Shown one piece after another: positions 1-8,863 of a stretch of 64,000 bases of DNA; positions within the stretch are counted from its first letter, which is position 1, and every line of letters starts with the position of its first letter. The notes beneath the pieces were generated by a model. It saw nothing but the letters and a program-made list of their open reading frames with translations. It ran no database searches and was not told the DNA's origin. The DNA lies in the NCBI RefSeq assembly GCF_008634025.1, contig NZ_PDCM01000002.1, forward strand, positions 682,001 to 746,000. Reading direction: 5' to 3'. Source of the stretch: Streptomyces albofaciens JCM 4342 (lineage in GTDB: Bacteria; Actinomycetota; Actinomycetes; Streptomycetales; Streptomycetaceae). A program made the translations under genes and the position numbers.

Positions 1-287
1 GCGCCCTTCTGGCCGCGGCCCGCGGTCAGACCGATCGGCTTGACGCCGAGCGCCAGCGCGGAGTCGAGGTCCATCTCGCTGAGCGCCACCACCTTGGCGG
101 GCTTGGCGGGCACCTCGACCTCGGCGCCGGTGGCGTCGGTGACGGTGACCTTGCCGGCACCGCCGGTCTTCGCCTTCCCCGAACCGCCGGCCTGGTCCCC
201 TCCGCAGGCGGTGAGGGCCAGCGCCAGGGCGGTGGTGACGGCGGCCGCCGCGGTCAGGCGGACGCGCGGCGAGGAGTGCGTGGACAT
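1..287 (-). CDS. Iron-siderophore ABC transporter substrate-binding lipoprotein (5' part only)
   Basis: Only the N-terminal 95 codons are in the window; the rest continues past base 1. The protein begins MSTHSSPRVRLTAAAAV, has a hydrophobic signal stretch and a lipobox LTAC with the lipidated cysteine at residue 28. A Gly/Ser/Lys-rich linker follows, then VTVTDATGAEVEVPAKPAKVV, the usual opening of FecB/FepB-type (PBP-like) siderophore binding domains. It is expected to sit on the outer face of the membrane and hand ferric siderophores to the divergently transcribed FecCD permeases. The shared intergenic region carries a near-perfect iron box, so iron repression is likely. The ligand cannot be told from this fragment. 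Confidence 0.88.
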   Translation of the reverse strand, partial: MSTHSSPRVRLTAAAAVTTALALALTACGGDQAGGSGKAKTGGAGKVTVTDATGAEVEVPAKPAKVVALSEMDLDSALALGVKPIGLTAGRGQKG

Positions 288-410
288 GTCTGTGGTCTCC
301 GAAGGGTGAAGTCCGGCGCCGGAGCGGCGTGTGACGGAACGGTGGTTTCGGGGCATGCCGGAAGTGCCGTGGCGTTCGGTCCGGCGGGCGACCGAAGCCC
401 CGATTGAGCC

Positions 411-429
411 TTAGGTTAGGCTAACCTTA
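411..429. promoter_or_regulatory. Iron box (DmdR/IdeR-type operator)
   Basis: TTAGGTTAGGCTAACCTTA is an almost perfect 19-bp palindrome matching the actinobacterial iron-box consensus bound by DmdR/IdeR (DtxR family) repressors. It lies between a siderophore-binding lipoprotein and two siderophore permeases, the expected place. Its last base is the A of the annotated ATG of the first permease, so repressor binding would cover the start codon. Confidence 0.9.
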
Positions 430-1517
430 TGTTGGTTGCGCAAGAGACCGGGGCCCCCGTGGGCGGCACCGAGCCCCCTTCGACCCGGCCGCCCGGCCCC
501 CGCCGGCGCATCCTGACCGCCGCCGTCGCCCTGACCGCGCTGCTGGCCGTCCTGATGGTGCTGTCCCTGCTCATCGGCACCGGCTCCAGCCCCGTCGCGC
601 GCGCCTGGGACTTCCTCATGGGTGACCCGTCCGCCCGCGCCGACGCCCAACTCCGGCTCGCCGTGCTCGACGTACGGCTGCCGCGCACCCTCGCCGCCGT
701 CCTCGTCGGCGTATCCCTCGGCGCAGCAGGCTGCCTCCTCCAGGCCGTCACCCGCAACCCCTTGGCCGAAACCGGACTGCTCGGCGTGAACTCGGGCGCC
801 GCGCTCGGCGTCGTCATCGGCCTCACCTACTTCGGGGTGCGGTCCTCGTACGCCCTGCTGGGCTGGGCGCTCGCCGGCGGGATGACCGCCAGCGCGGTGG
901 TCCTGCTGCTGGCGGCCTCGGGCCGGGCCGCGGCGTCACCGCTGCGGCTGGTGCTGGCAGGCTCCGCGCTCGGCGCCACCTTCCACGGCATGACCTCCTA
1001 CGTCCTGCTCAGCACCCAGTCGACCTTCGACACCTTCCGCTACTGGACCATCGGCTCCCTGGCCGGCGTCAAGACCTCCGACACCTACCCGCTGATCCCG
1101 CTCGTCGTCACCGGCCTGCTGGTCGCCTTCGGCTCCGCCCGTCCGCTGGCCGCCCTGGCGCTCGGCGACGACGGCGCGCGGGCGCTCGGGCACCGCCCCG
1201 GCCTGATCCGCGTGGTCGTCGCCGGGGCGGTGACGTTGCTGGCCGGATCGGCGGTGGCGATCGCCGGGCCCATCGCCTTCCTCGGCCTGCTGGCCCCGCA
1301 CGCCGCCCGCGCCGTCACCGGCCCGCGGATGGCCGCGCAGCTCGCCCTCTCCGCTCTGATCGCCGCGGACGTGATGATCGCGGCCGACATCTTCGCCCGC
1401 GTCGCCATCCGCCCCTGGGATACCCCCGTGAGCGTCCTCCTCGCCTTCGTCGGCGGCCCGTTGCTGATCTGGATCGCCCGCTCCCGGCGGCTGTCCACGG
1501 CGGGAGGCACGGCATGA
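429..1517 (+). CDS. FecCD-family siderophore ABC transporter permease (first of two)
   Basis: A 362-residue polytopic membrane protein. After a basic, proline-rich N-terminus come about nine hydrophobic segments. The FecCD signature lies near residues 95-125 (GCLLQAVTRNPLAETGLLGVNSGAALG). With the downstream permease it would form the membrane channel for ferric-siderophore import. The chosen ATG overlaps the iron box and has no Shine-Dalgarno sequence, so translation is either leaderless or starts at the GTG at 459. The stop overlaps the next start by 4 bases, showing translational coupling. No ATP-binding subunit follows, so the ATPase must be encoded elsewhere. Confidence 0.92.
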   Translation: MLVAQETGAPVGGTEPPSTRPPGPRRRILTAAVALTALLAVLMVLSLLIGTGSSPVARAWDFLMGDPSARADAQLRLAVLDVRLPRTLAAVLVGVSLGAAGCLLQAVTRNPLAETGLLGVNSGAALGVVIGLTYFGVRSSYALLGWALAGGMTASAVVLLLAASGRAAASPLRLVLAGSALGATFHGMTSYVLLSTQSTFDTFRYWTIGSLAGVKTSDTYPLIPLVVTGLLVAFGSARPLAALALGDDGARALGHRPGLIRVVVAGAVTLLAGSAVAIAGPIAFLGLLAPHAARAVTGPRMAAQLALSALIAADVMIAADIFARVAIRPWDTPVSVLLAFVGGPLLIWIARSRRLSTAGGTA

Positions 1518-2626
1518 CGGACCCGATCGCGGACGGCGGGACGGCCGCCCGTACCCCCTCCCCCACTTCCTCGGCGGCTCCGGACGTCACCCCGCCCGAC
1601 AGCCTCGTCCTGCGGACCGGCGCCCTCTCCTGGCTCTTCCCCCGCCGCGGCTCACTGGTCGCCGTGGCACTGGGCGCGCTCATCCTGGTCCTCGTCGCGC
1701 TGGGCACGTTCGCCAGCTCCACCGGCATGGGCTTCACCGAAACGCTCGCCGGCCTGTTCGGTACCGGCGATCCCGCCACCGTGATACTGGTCCAGGACTT
1801 CCGGCTGCCGCGGATCGCCGTCGGCGTCCTGGTCGGCGCGGCACTGGGCATCGCCGGCTGCCTCACCCAGACGCTGGCCGGCAACCGGCTCGCCACCCCC
1901 GACATCATCGGCGTGAACGAGGGCGCCACCGCGGCCGTCGTCGCCTCCGTCGTCGGCTCGTCCACCGGCATGATCGGTGAGTGGTGGCTCGGACCGGTCG
2001 GCGCCGTGCTGGCCGCCGCGCTGGTCGTCCTGTGCGCGGGCGGCGCGGGCCACCGGGGCCACCGCGTCCTCGTCGTCGGCATCGGCGTCTCGACCGTCGT
2101 CGGCGCCGTCACCGACCTCGTGATGTCCCGCCAGAACGACAACACCGCGGGCGGCGTCTTCCTGTGGACGGTCGGCAGCCTCAGCGGACGCGACTGGTCG
2201 GTCGGCACACCGCTGCTGCTGCTCCTGCTCGTCCTGCTCCCGTTCGCCCTCGCCGCCGGGAACCGGCTGCAACTGCTGCGCTTCGACGACGACACGGCCG
2301 CCGGACTCGGCGTGCCCGTCCGCCGCGTCCGCGCCCTGGCGCTGGCCCTCGCGGTGGTGCTCTCCGGCGCGGCGGCGGGCATCGGCGGCCCCATCGCCTT
2401 CGTCGCGCTGGCCGCCCCCGTGCTCGCCGACCGCCTCGGCGGCCGGTCGCGGGTACCCGTACTGGCCTCCGGACTGGTCGGCGGCGCCCTGATCGCCGGG
2501 GCGGACGCGCTGGGCCGGGTGATCGCCCCCGTCGAGATCCCCGTCGGCGTGGTCACCAGCGTGCTCGGCGGCCCCTTCCTGCTGTGGGTGCTCTTCCGGC
2601 CGGAGCGGGGGGCGGGGCGGGGGTGA
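1514..2626 (+). CDS. FecCD-family siderophore ABC transporter permease (second of two)
   Basis: A 370-residue polytopic membrane protein and the partner of the preceding permease, whose stop it overlaps (ATGA). The family signature is GCLTQTLAGNRLATPDIIGVNEGA around residues 115-140, and several alternating hydrophobic helices follow to the C-terminus (PVEIPVGVVTSVLGGPFLLWVLF). The pair resembles heterodimeric FepD/FepG-type permeases. An in-frame ATP-binding gene is absent downstream, where a minisatellite and a convergent ispH gene follow instead. Regulation is presumably through the iron box at 411-429. Confidence 0.92.
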   Translation: MTDPIADGGTAARTPSPTSSAAPDVTPPDSLVLRTGALSWLFPRRGSLVAVALGALILVLVALGTFASSTGMGFTETLAGLFGTGDPATVILVQDFRLPRIAVGVLVGAALGIAGCLTQTLAGNRLATPDIIGVNEGATAAVVASVVGSSTGMIGEWWLGPVGAVLAAALVVLCAGGAGHRGHRVLVVGIGVSTVVGAVTDLVMSRQNDNTAGGVFLWTVGSLSGRDWSVGTPLLLLLLVLLPFALAAGNRLQLLRFDDDTAAGLGVPVRRVRALALALAVVLSGAAAGIGGPIAFVALAAPVLADRLGGRSRVPVLASGLVGGALIAGADALGRVIAPVEIPVGVVTSVLGGPFLLWVLFRPERGAGRG

Positions 2627-2639
2627 GCTGGGGGTTGGG

Positions 2640-2880
2640 GGGATGCCTCCGTATGGGCGGGGCGCCTTCGTATGGGCGGGACGCCTCCGTACGGGCGGGG
2701 CGCCTCCGTACGGGCGGGACGCCTCCGTACCGACGGACCGGCTCCGTACCGACGGACCGGCACCGTACCGACGGACCAGCTCCGTACCGACGGGCCGACT
2801 CCATACCGACGGACCGGCACCGTACCGACGGACCAACTGCGTACCGACGGACCGGCACCGTACCGTCGGACCGGCTCACA
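2640..2880. repeat. Intergenic minisatellite, CCGTACCGACGGACC-type units
   Basis: About a dozen imperfect tandem units of 18-21 bp. The first part repeats CCTCCGTACGGGCGGGACG-like units, and the second repeats CCGTACCGACGGACCGGCA-like units built around the short palindrome CCGTACCGACGG. It fills the gap between the convergent permease and ispH genes. All frames are open because of the repeat structure, which gives spurious ORFs on both strands. I see no gene in it. Confidence 0.85.
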
Positions 2881-2935
2881 GAGCACGGCGCTCAGGGGCG
2901 TGGCGCTCGAAGGCGTGGCCTCAAAGGCATGACGC

Positions 2936-3919
2936 TCAGGGGCGCGTGCCCCCGCGTGGCGGTGTGAAGGGCTGCCGCTCGTCGGTGGCGCGGACGACTT
3001 CGACGTCGTCGAAGCCGTGCGCGGCGAGCCGGTCCAGGGCCTCGGCGACCAGGATCTCCGGCACCGACGCGCCGCTGGTGAGCCCCACGGTGGACATCCC
3101 GCGCAGCCAGGCCGGGTCGATCTCCTCCGCGCAGTCGACCAGATGGGCCGTGGGCACACCGGCCAGGACCGCCACCTCGGCCAGCCGGGCCGCGGCGGAC
3201 GAGTTCCGGGAGCCGATCACGAGCACCAGGTCGCAGGCGCCGGCCAGCCGTCGCACCGCCGCCTGCCGGTTGCGGGTCGCATAGCAGATGTCGTCGCCGG
3301 GCGGGCCGAGCAGCGCGGGGAACCGCGCCTTGAGCGCGTGGACCGTCACCGCCGTCTCGTCCACCGACAGCGTCGTCTGCGACAGCCAGACCACCCGCCC
3401 CTCGTCCGCGACCTGGAGGTACGGGACGTCGTCGGGGCCACCCACCAGATGGATGCGGTCCGGCGCCTCGCCCATCGTGCCGATCACCTCCTCGTGGCCC
3501 TCGTGGCCGATCAGGAGGATGTCGTAGCCTTCGCGGACGAAGCGCCGCGCCTCCATATGGACCTTGGTGACCAGCGGGCAGGTCGCGTCGACGGTGGTGA
3601 GCCTGCGCCGCGCCGCCTCGGTGTGGACCTCGGGGGCGGCGCCGTACGCCGAGAAGACCACGACCGCGTCCTCGGGCACCTCGTCGGCCGCCTCGACAAA
3701 GACCGCGCCCCGGCGTTCCAGGGCGCGGACCACATGCGTGTTGTGGACGATCCGCTGACGGACGTACACCGGCGGCCCGTACCGGTCGAGGGCCTTCTCC
3801 ACGGTGACGACGGCGCGGTCCGATCCCGCGCAGTAGCCGCGGGGCGAGGCGAGCAGGACCCGCCCGGGGCCGGCGGCCGCGTCGGCGGAACGGGCGGCGG
3901 ACGATCCGAAGTACGTCAT
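2936..3919 (-). CDS. ispH: 4-hydroxy-3-methylbut-2-enyl diphosphate reductase (IspH/LytB)
   Basis: A 327-residue protein catalysing the last MEP-pathway step, reductive dehydroxylation of HMBPP to IPP and DMAPP. It uses a [4Fe-4S] cluster held by three cysteines, all present: Cys30 in [12 protein letters not shown], the cysteine of DATCPLVTK, and that of ICYATRNRQ. The HEGHEE motif and the Ser/Asn-rich substrate loop ([18 protein letters not shown]) are also visible. I chose the ATG giving [11 protein letters not shown] because upstream in-frame sequence is low-complexity Arg/Gly. PRGYCAGS differs slightly from the usual PRGFCAGV, consistent with a second, divergent streptomycete copy. Confidence 0.93.
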   Translation of the reverse strand: MTYFGSSAARSADAAAGPGRVLLASPRGYCAGSDRAVVTVEKALDRYGPPVYVRQRIVHNTHVVRALERRGAVFVEAADEVPEDAVVVFSAYGAAPEVHTEAARRRLTTVDATCPLVTKVHMEARRFVREGYDILLIGHEGHEEVIGTMGEAPDRIHLVGGPDDVPYLQVADEGRVVWLSQTTLSVDETAVTVHALKARFPALLGPPGDDICYATRNRQAAVRRLAGACDLVLVIGSRNSSAAARLAEVAVLAGVPTAHLVDCAEEIDPAWLRGMSTVGLTSGASVPEILVAEALDRLAAHGFDDVEVVRATDERQPFTPPRGGTRP

Positions 3920-4557
3920 CAGGTCCTCACGGTGCTCACGGTGGCGACGGTGGCGGGCTGGTACAGCGCGGCCCGTACGGCCGACGCGAACGGGGAGCCT
4001 TCGAAGGGGCCGGCGGCCTTCCGACGGCTCTCGCGGTTCATTTGCTCGACGGTGCCGAGCGCCGCGGTGGCCCGCGGTGGCCCGCCATGGTCCACGGAAC
4101 CCCGCGCCCCCCGGTCTCCGGCCGCGTCCCGTGGGGCGGCCGACGCGGCCGGAGGGTCTTCGCGACCTCCTGGGATGCGCCGGACGGACGCACTCACCAC
4201 AGCTACATCGCTCGCTCGGCATACTTGCTTGCTTCGTTTGTTTCGCTTGCTTCGTTTGTTTCGCTTGCTTCGCTTGTCCCGCTTACGCGTGGGGCGAGCT
4301 GCCGCTGTTTCCACGACGGGACGAACTCCGGCTGTTTCCGCGTCTCGTGATCCCGGCGGGCGTCCCGGATCTCGCGCTCCGGCTCGTCGGCGTCGTCCAG
4401 TACATGGCGCGCAACCTCTCTGGCTCATCGGCGGGAAATCCGGCGCCCCCTCCATGAGTTCACGTCCCGAAAGGCGCTCACTCCGAATCGGCGACCGCGG
4501 GGTGTTGAACGTGTTGTGCGGCAAAGGCGCGTCAGCGGGCGCCCGTACGCCGGAAAT
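3920..4557. other. Intergenic region between ispH and the HTH/TPR regulator
   Basis: This 638-bp gap has no convincing gene. Open frames exist on both strands but give low-complexity Arg/Ser/Pro products without family features. The region is less GC-rich than its surroundings near 4200-4290 and holds a short tandem repeat there. It should contain the ispH promoter near 3920-4050. Confidence 0.6.
4227..4280. repeat. 18-bp tandem repeat, three units
   Basis: Three head-to-tail 18-bp units (GCTTGCTTCGTTTGTTTC) lie at 4227-4244, 4245-4262 and, more degenerate, 4263-4280. The T-rich composition is unusual for this genome. On the minus strand it would encode Lys/Arg/Asn/Ser repeats, but no gene context supports translation. 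Confidence 0.8.
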
Positions 4558-5961
4558 TCACCCGGCGTTCCGCATCACCGCGTCCATCCGGCGCAACAGG
4601 GACCGGGCCGGTTGGCGCGTGGCGTGCACCCGCAGTTCCCCGCGCAGGTCGGCGAGAATGCGGTCGGCGCGGCCGGAGCGCAGATGAAGGTAGTCGTCGA
4701 GGAACCGGTGCCAGGTCGCACACGCCTCCTCCAGCCGGCCGTCGGCGAGGAGCAGCCGGGCGATCTCCGCGCGGGTGAGCGCGCAGGGAAGATACGCGGT
4801 CGCCGAACGCTGCTCCAAGGACGCGCGCAAGGCGGCGATCGCCGCCGCCCGGTCCCCCAGGAGCGCCAGCGTCCGCCCCTTCCGGCAGGTGAGCGCGGCC
4901 TCGGAGGAACCGGGTACGCAACGCTCTGACGTACGCGGATCGGGCATCTCGTGCTGCTGTCGCGCCATCTTCGCCAGGGAGGCGAGCGCACGGCGCCGGT
5001 CCCCGACGGCGGCCTGGGCGAGCGCGAGTTGGGCCAGCAGCGGTGCCCGGACCTCGGGCGGCGCGTCGGCCGCGGCGATGGCCAGGGCCGCCTCGGACAG
5101 GCGGAGGGCCGGACGGCGGTGGCCGAGGTCGAGGGCGTGGCCGCTCATGCTCCGCAGCACGACGGCGTACGTCGTACGGTCACCGGCCTCGGCGGCCAGG
5201 AGGAGAGCGGCGCGGTGATAGCGCTGGGCCGCGCCGTTGCGCACATCGTCGACGTACATGCCGGCGAGCACGTGGACCAGCCGCGCCGCCTCGGCCAGCA
5301 GCGGCAGGTACGTGCTCGCGTGGCCTCCCGCGTGCAGCCGGGGGACGACATCGTCGTGGAGGTAGGACACCAGGGCCGAACGGGCGTGGCGGCCGCCGAA
5401 GTCACCGGCTCGGCGGAAGAAGTCCGTGGCGCTGCGCAGCCCCGCGGCGCCTCCCGGCCGGCCTGGGCTTTCCCGCGACGAAGGCCGTTCGGCTGCGGAG
5501 CTTCCGGCGCTCCTTCCCGGCCACCCGGTTGTGTCCGCGTCGATTTCCGCGGCGATGTAAACGGACTCCTGCACCAGGCACCGGCGCACCGGATCGGCGT
5601 CCATTCCGCACAGCACGGCCAGCAGCGTCACCGCGCGCGTTTCCCCGTCGGCGCCCTTGCGCCCGTACACATCGACGCTGTCGAGGACATCGGGGGCGGC
5701 TGATTTCCCCATGCCCAGTGCCCCGAGCGGAACGGGGCGGCGGAGTTTGCGGGCGAAGGCCTCGGCGATCAGGGCCCGGGTGCGCGGGCGGGGAACCGAT
5801 CCGGCCAGCCAGTGCGCCACCGAGGTGCGGTCGTAGCGCAGCCGCATGCCGTTCTCGGCGCCGAGCGCGTTGACGTTTCTGGCCAGGGCTTCATAGGTCC
5901 AGCCGGCTGCCGAGAGCAGCGCCCGCAGGTCATCGTTGGCTGCACGACGGTCGGCGGCCAT
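4558..5961 (-). CDS. HTH transcriptional regulator with TPR-like helical C-terminal region
   Basis: A 467-residue protein. Residues about 8-75 (RALLSAAGWTYEALARNVNALG...YDRTSVAHWLAGSVPRPRTRALIAEAF) form an XRE-like helix-turn-helix of the kind found in streptomycete developmental regulators. The rest is alpha-helical and Ala/Leu/Arg-rich with TPR-like pairs (LLAQLALAQAAVGDRRRALASLAKM; ALLGDRAAAIAALRASLEQ). The ATG is preceded by GGAGGAGGGGG, which decides the start. The architecture recalls NsdA-like negative regulators of antibiotic production, but orthology is not shown. It is transcribed alone, and its target is unknown. Confidence 0.8.
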   Translation of the reverse strand: MAADRRAANDDLRALLSAAGWTYEALARNVNALGAENGMRLRYDRTSVAHWLAGSVPRPRTRALIAEAFARKLRRPVPLGALGMGKSAAPDVLDSVDVYGRKGADGETRAVTLLAVLCGMDADPVRRCLVQESVYIAAEIDADTTGWPGRSAGSSAAERPSSRESPGRPGGAAGLRSATDFFRRAGDFGGRHARSALVSYLHDDVVPRLHAGGHASTYLPLLAEAARLVHVLAGMYVDDVRNGAAQRYHRAALLLAAEAGDRTTYAVVLRSMSGHALDLGHRRPALRLSEAALAIAAADAPPEVRAPLLAQLALAQAAVGDRRRALASLAKMARQQHEMPDPRTSERCVPGSSEAALTCRKGRTLALLGDRAAAIAALRASLEQRSATAYLPCALTRAEIARLLLADGRLEEACATWHRFLDDYLHLRSGRADRILADLRGELRVHATRQPARSLLRRMDAVMRNAG

Positions 5962-6436
5962 CCCCCTCCTCCAACGCGTGGAAACGCTCACCAGGATTTC
6001 GCCGCGACCCGGGCAGCGTCGTCCAGCTGAACGCCCGGCGTCTTGGCAGGTGTCCCGCACTTCCGTGTCCGTCCGGGAGGGCTTCACGAGCCGTCCCGCC
6101 GGTGCGCGTGCACCGGTCGGCGGGGACTCGGCGGCGGCGCGGGTGGCATTCGCGCGACGCCTGCCGACCAGGCGGATGCAGGGAGCACTCTTTCGTTTGG
6201 CGCGATGCCCAAGAGAGATGAGCGATATCCCTACATTCGCTCTATCGGGCAATTACTAATATGAGATGAGACCACCGGTCTTCTCGCGCGCGGAGAAGGC
6301 GCCCGCACCGGCCTTCCGCCGGTCGGTCGCCGTACTCCCACGTCCGCCCTCTCAGAAGATACGGGGCTGTCAGAGGCAAGGGCCGTCAGAAGCTACGGGG
6401 CGGTGGAAGTTACGGGGCGTCAGAAGATACGGGGCG
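5962..6436. other. Intergenic region: AT-richer segment and short direct repeats
   Basis: No gene is supported here. The stretch 6190-6265 is unusually AT-rich (CTATCGGGCAATTACTAATATGAGATG) and probably holds the promoter of the regulator downstream on the minus strand. Bases 6353-6451 hold imperfect 17-bp units, listed separately. Confidence 0.5.
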
Positions 6437-6451
6437 TCAGAAAATACGGGG
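6353..6451. repeat. 17-bp imperfect direct repeats running into the 3' end of the SDR gene
   Basis: Five or so copies of a GTCAGAAGATACGGGGC-like unit occur in a row, with some spacing variation. The last unit contains the stop codon and final residues (PRIF) of the SDR gene, so the minisatellite appears to have expanded from the gene's own 3' end. Confidence 0.8.
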
Positions 6452-7213
6452 CTGGCCGGACGACGCGCTCAGACCGCCGTCGACGGGGATGTGCACGCCG
6501 TTGACGAACCGGGCGTCCTCGCTGGCCAGGAAGGCGATGACATCGGCTACCTCGCCGGGCTCGGCGGGCCGCCGCATGGGGATGCGCTGCTGGAACGCGG
6601 CCACCAGGGACTCGTCGGCGAGCAGGGGAGCGGCCATCTCCGTGGCGGTGAGACTCGGGTGTACGGCGTTGACCCGTATGCCCTCGGCCCCGTGGTCGAG
6701 CGCCATGGCGTTGGTGAGGTTGGCCACCGCGCCCTTCGCCGCGTTGTAGGCGGCCAGGCCCCAGTCCCCGCCGAGGCCGGAGACCGAGCCGACGTTGACG
6801 ATGCTGCCGCCGACGGCGCGCAGGTGCGGTACGGCGGCCCGGGACATGTAGAAGGTGCCGTCCACGTCGACGTTCATGGTCTGGCGCCAACTGGCCGTGT
6901 CGGTGTGCTCGACGGTGCCGCCGGTGGCGACGGCCGCGTTGTTGACCAGCACGTCCAGCCGGCCGTGGTCGCCGATCACCCCCTCGACGAGAGCGGCGAC
7001 CGCCGATTCGTCGGAGATGTCCGCCACGCGCGCGACGACGGCCGAACCGCCGGGCGCCTCGGCGACCGTCTTGCGCAGCTTCTCCTCCGTACGCCCGACC
7101 GCGACGACGGTGGCGCCCTCGCGCGCGAAACGGTGTGCCGTGGCGGCCCCGATACCGGATCCGGCGCCGGTGACGATGACGACCTTGCCGGCGAAGCGGC
7201 TCTCGCTGCTCAT
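6437..7213 (-). CDS. SDR-family NAD(P)-dependent oxidoreductase
   Basis: A 258-residue classical short-chain dehydrogenase/reductase. It shows the nucleotide-binding TGAGSGIG (about residues 15-22), the NNAA motif, the catalytic Ser in NVGSVSG and the YNAAK catalytic Tyr/Lys pair. The C-terminal INVDGG-like segment (HIPVDGG) is typical of classical SDRs. The start MSSESRFAGKVVIVTG places the Rossmann strand directly after the N-terminus, as in the family. The substrate cannot be inferred; it stands alone between repeats and a terminator. The last four residues lie in a 17-bp repeat unit. Confidence 0.9.
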   Translation of the reverse strand: MSSESRFAGKVVIVTGAGSGIGAATAHRFAREGATVVAVGRTEEKLRKTVAEAPGGSAVVARVADISDESAVAALVEGVIGDHGRLDVLVNNAAVATGGTVEHTDTASWRQTMNVDVDGTFYMSRAAVPHLRAVGGSIVNVGSVSGLGGDWGLAAYNAAKGAVANLTNAMALDHGAEGIRVNAVHPSLTATEMAAPLLADESLVAAFQQRIPMRRPAEPGEVADVIAFLASEDARFVNGVHIPVDGGLSASSGQPRIF

Positions 7214-7326
7214 GAACAGTGTCCCCTCAAGCGGTCCAGGCCTCACGGCTGTTGACCGGGGAACTACTGGGGTCGGCTTTCCGTTCCCGCCCGCCGCCGA
7301 GCACCACGGCCGCACCACACGCCGAG

Positions 7327-7363
7327 GGACGCCGGCGCCGAGGAACCACTGACGCCGGCGTCC
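7327..7363 (-). terminator. Stem-loop terminator candidate
   Basis: A perfect 11-bp inverted repeat (GGACGCCGGCG at 7327-7337 and CGCCGGCGTCC at 7353-7363) with a 15-base loop lies just beyond the stop of the minus-strand secreted repeat protein. No U-tract follows, as is common in streptomycetes. Confidence 0.65.
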
Positions 7364-7397
7364 CCGAACGGGGGAACGCCCGCTCAGCCGAGGCGGG

Positions 7398-7856
7398 TCA
7401 GCCGAGGCCGGTCATGATGCGCCCGACGAGTTCCCGGTTGCCGGCGGGAACCGCGGCGAAGCCCGGATCGGGAGCGCTGCCCGTCGCCGTGTCCGCGGCC
7501 GCCGTGTCCCTCTTCGTATCGGTGGCCGCCGGGTCCTTCTTGGTGTCGGTGGCGGCCGTGTCCTTCTTCGGGGTGGCAGCCGCCGTGTCCTTCTTCGGGG
7601 TCGCGGCCGCCGTGTCCTTCTTCGGGGTCGCGGCCGCGGTGTCCTTCTTCGGGGTCGCGGCCGCGGTGTCCTTCTTCGGGGTGGCAGCCGTCGTGTCCTT
7701 CTTCGGAGTGGAAGCCGCCGTGTCCTTCTTCGGAGTGGCCTGACCGTTCGTCTTCGGCGGTACCCCGGGGTCGTCGGCCGCTCCGGCGACGGGGGCCCCG
7801 GCGACCACGGTGACCGCGGCCAGCGCCGCGCCGGCCAGGCTGAGACGTATACGCAT
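7398..7856 (-). CDS. Secreted protein with AATPKKDT tandem repeats
   Basis: A 152-residue protein with a clear Sec signal peptide (MRIRLSLAGAALAAVTVVAGAPVAGAA; cleavage expected after AGAA or AGA). The middle is nearly uninterrupted copies of a 10-residue unit, about seven with the pattern AA-x-TPKKDTAA followed by degenerate TDTKKDP/TDTKRDT units. They are encoded by a 30-bp tandem repeat between roughly 7550 and 7740. A short conserved-looking tail (FAAVPAGNRELVGRIMTGLG) ends it. The Lys-rich, extended repeat could bind polyanions or span the cell wall, but no function is established. Copy number is likely variable. Confidence 0.75.
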   Translation of the reverse strand: MRIRLSLAGAALAAVTVVAGAPVAGAADDPGVPPKTNGQATPKKDTAASTPKKDTTAATPKKDTAAATPKKDTAAATPKKDTAAATPKKDTAAATPKKDTAATDTKKDPAATDTKRDTAAADTATGSAPDPGFAAVPAGNRELVGRIMTGLG

Positions 7857-7980
7857 GCGAATCGCTCCTAGATCGTGAATCAGCTACGTACGTCTTCAGC
7901 ACACCCGCTCCCGGCGACCGCCGCATGCTGACGGAGGCACCTGGGTGGCCGGGGCGCAGTCCCCGGACGGCGGCGAAGGA

Positions 7981-8793
7981 TCAGGCGGTCTTACGGGCGA
8001 CCGCCCCGTACATGGCGATGTCCCGGTCGTCGACCTCCTCCTGGTCGGCGTCCGGGCGCCAGTGGTGGACCTGCGTCAGCCCGGGGGCGACCAGGTCCAT
8101 CCCCGCGAAGAACGCCTCGGCCTCGGCCCGCGTCCGCAGCTTCATGGGCATGCCCCGGCGCGCGTACTCGTCGGCGACCCGGTTGACCTCGTGCGGCGCG
8201 AAGTCGGCGGTGCCGATCGTCATGGCCACGAAACTGCCCGCGGGCAGCGGCTCCAGGAGGCGCCGCACCAGGCTGTGGTCGTTGGGCGGGAGGATGAAGT
8301 GGAGGATGCCGATGATCATCAGGCCGACCGGCTTCCGCAGGTCCAGCAGCTCCTGGAACTGCGCGGAGCCGATGATGGCCTCGGGGTCGCGCATGTCCGC
8401 GTCGACGTACGCCGTCCGGCCCTCCGCGGAGCCGGTCAGCAGCGTCCGCGCGTGGGTCAGCACGATCGGGTCGTTGTCGACGTACACCGCCCGCGCGTCG
8501 GGCCGTATCCCCTGGACCACCTCGTGCAGGTTGGGCGAGGTGGGCAGCCCGGTGCCGATGTCCAGGAACTGCCCGATGCCCTCCTCCTGGGCGAGGTAAC
8601 GGGCCGCGCGGTGCATGAACTTGCGGTTGGCCCGCATGTGTACGGGCAGCGCGGGCCACTCCCGGCACATCGCGTCACCGGCCTCGCGGTCCACGGCGTA
8701 GTGGTCCTTGCCGCCGAGGATGTAGTCGTACACACGCGCCGAGTGCGCCGTACCGGTGTCGATACGGTCCGCCGGGTATCCCTGGTCCAACAC
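7981..8793 (-). CDS. DUF574 / SAV2177-family SAM-dependent methyltransferase
   Basis: A 270-residue protein with the hallmark N-terminus RVYDYILGGKDHYAVDREAGD, followed by FLDIGTGLPTSPNLHEVVQ (SAM-binding motif I) and AVYVDNDPIVLTHARTLL (acidic residue of motif II). Streptomycetes carry many paralogues, often beside signalling or regulatory genes. The methyl acceptor is unknown. It is preceded by a short region with inverted CACCTCTCC/GGAGAGGTG elements (8864-8922), a possible regulatory site. The length is normal for the family. Confidence 0.9.
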   Translation of the reverse strand: MLDQGYPADRIDTGTAHSARVYDYILGGKDHYAVDREAGDAMCREWPALPVHMRANRKFMHRAARYLAQEEGIGQFLDIGTGLPTSPNLHEVVQGIRPDARAVYVDNDPIVLTHARTLLTGSAEGRTAYVDADMRDPEAIIGSAQFQELLDLRKPVGLMIIGILHFILPPNDHSLVRRLLEPLPAGSFVAMTIGTADFAPHEVNRVADEYARRGMPMKLRTRAEAEAFFAGMDLVAPGLTQVHHWRPDADQEEVDDRDIAMYGAVARKTA

Positions 8794-8863
8794 CCTTGCT
8801 CCTTACGGTCATACGGCACCACGACGGTCCGGTGCCAGGGGGAGTCTAGGCGCGGCCGTTCGA

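Noticed and set aside
1315..3159. 614-residue minus-strand frame over the second permease and the minisatellite
   Set aside because: Antisense shadow of a well-supported FecCD permease, extended by the stop-free minisatellite.
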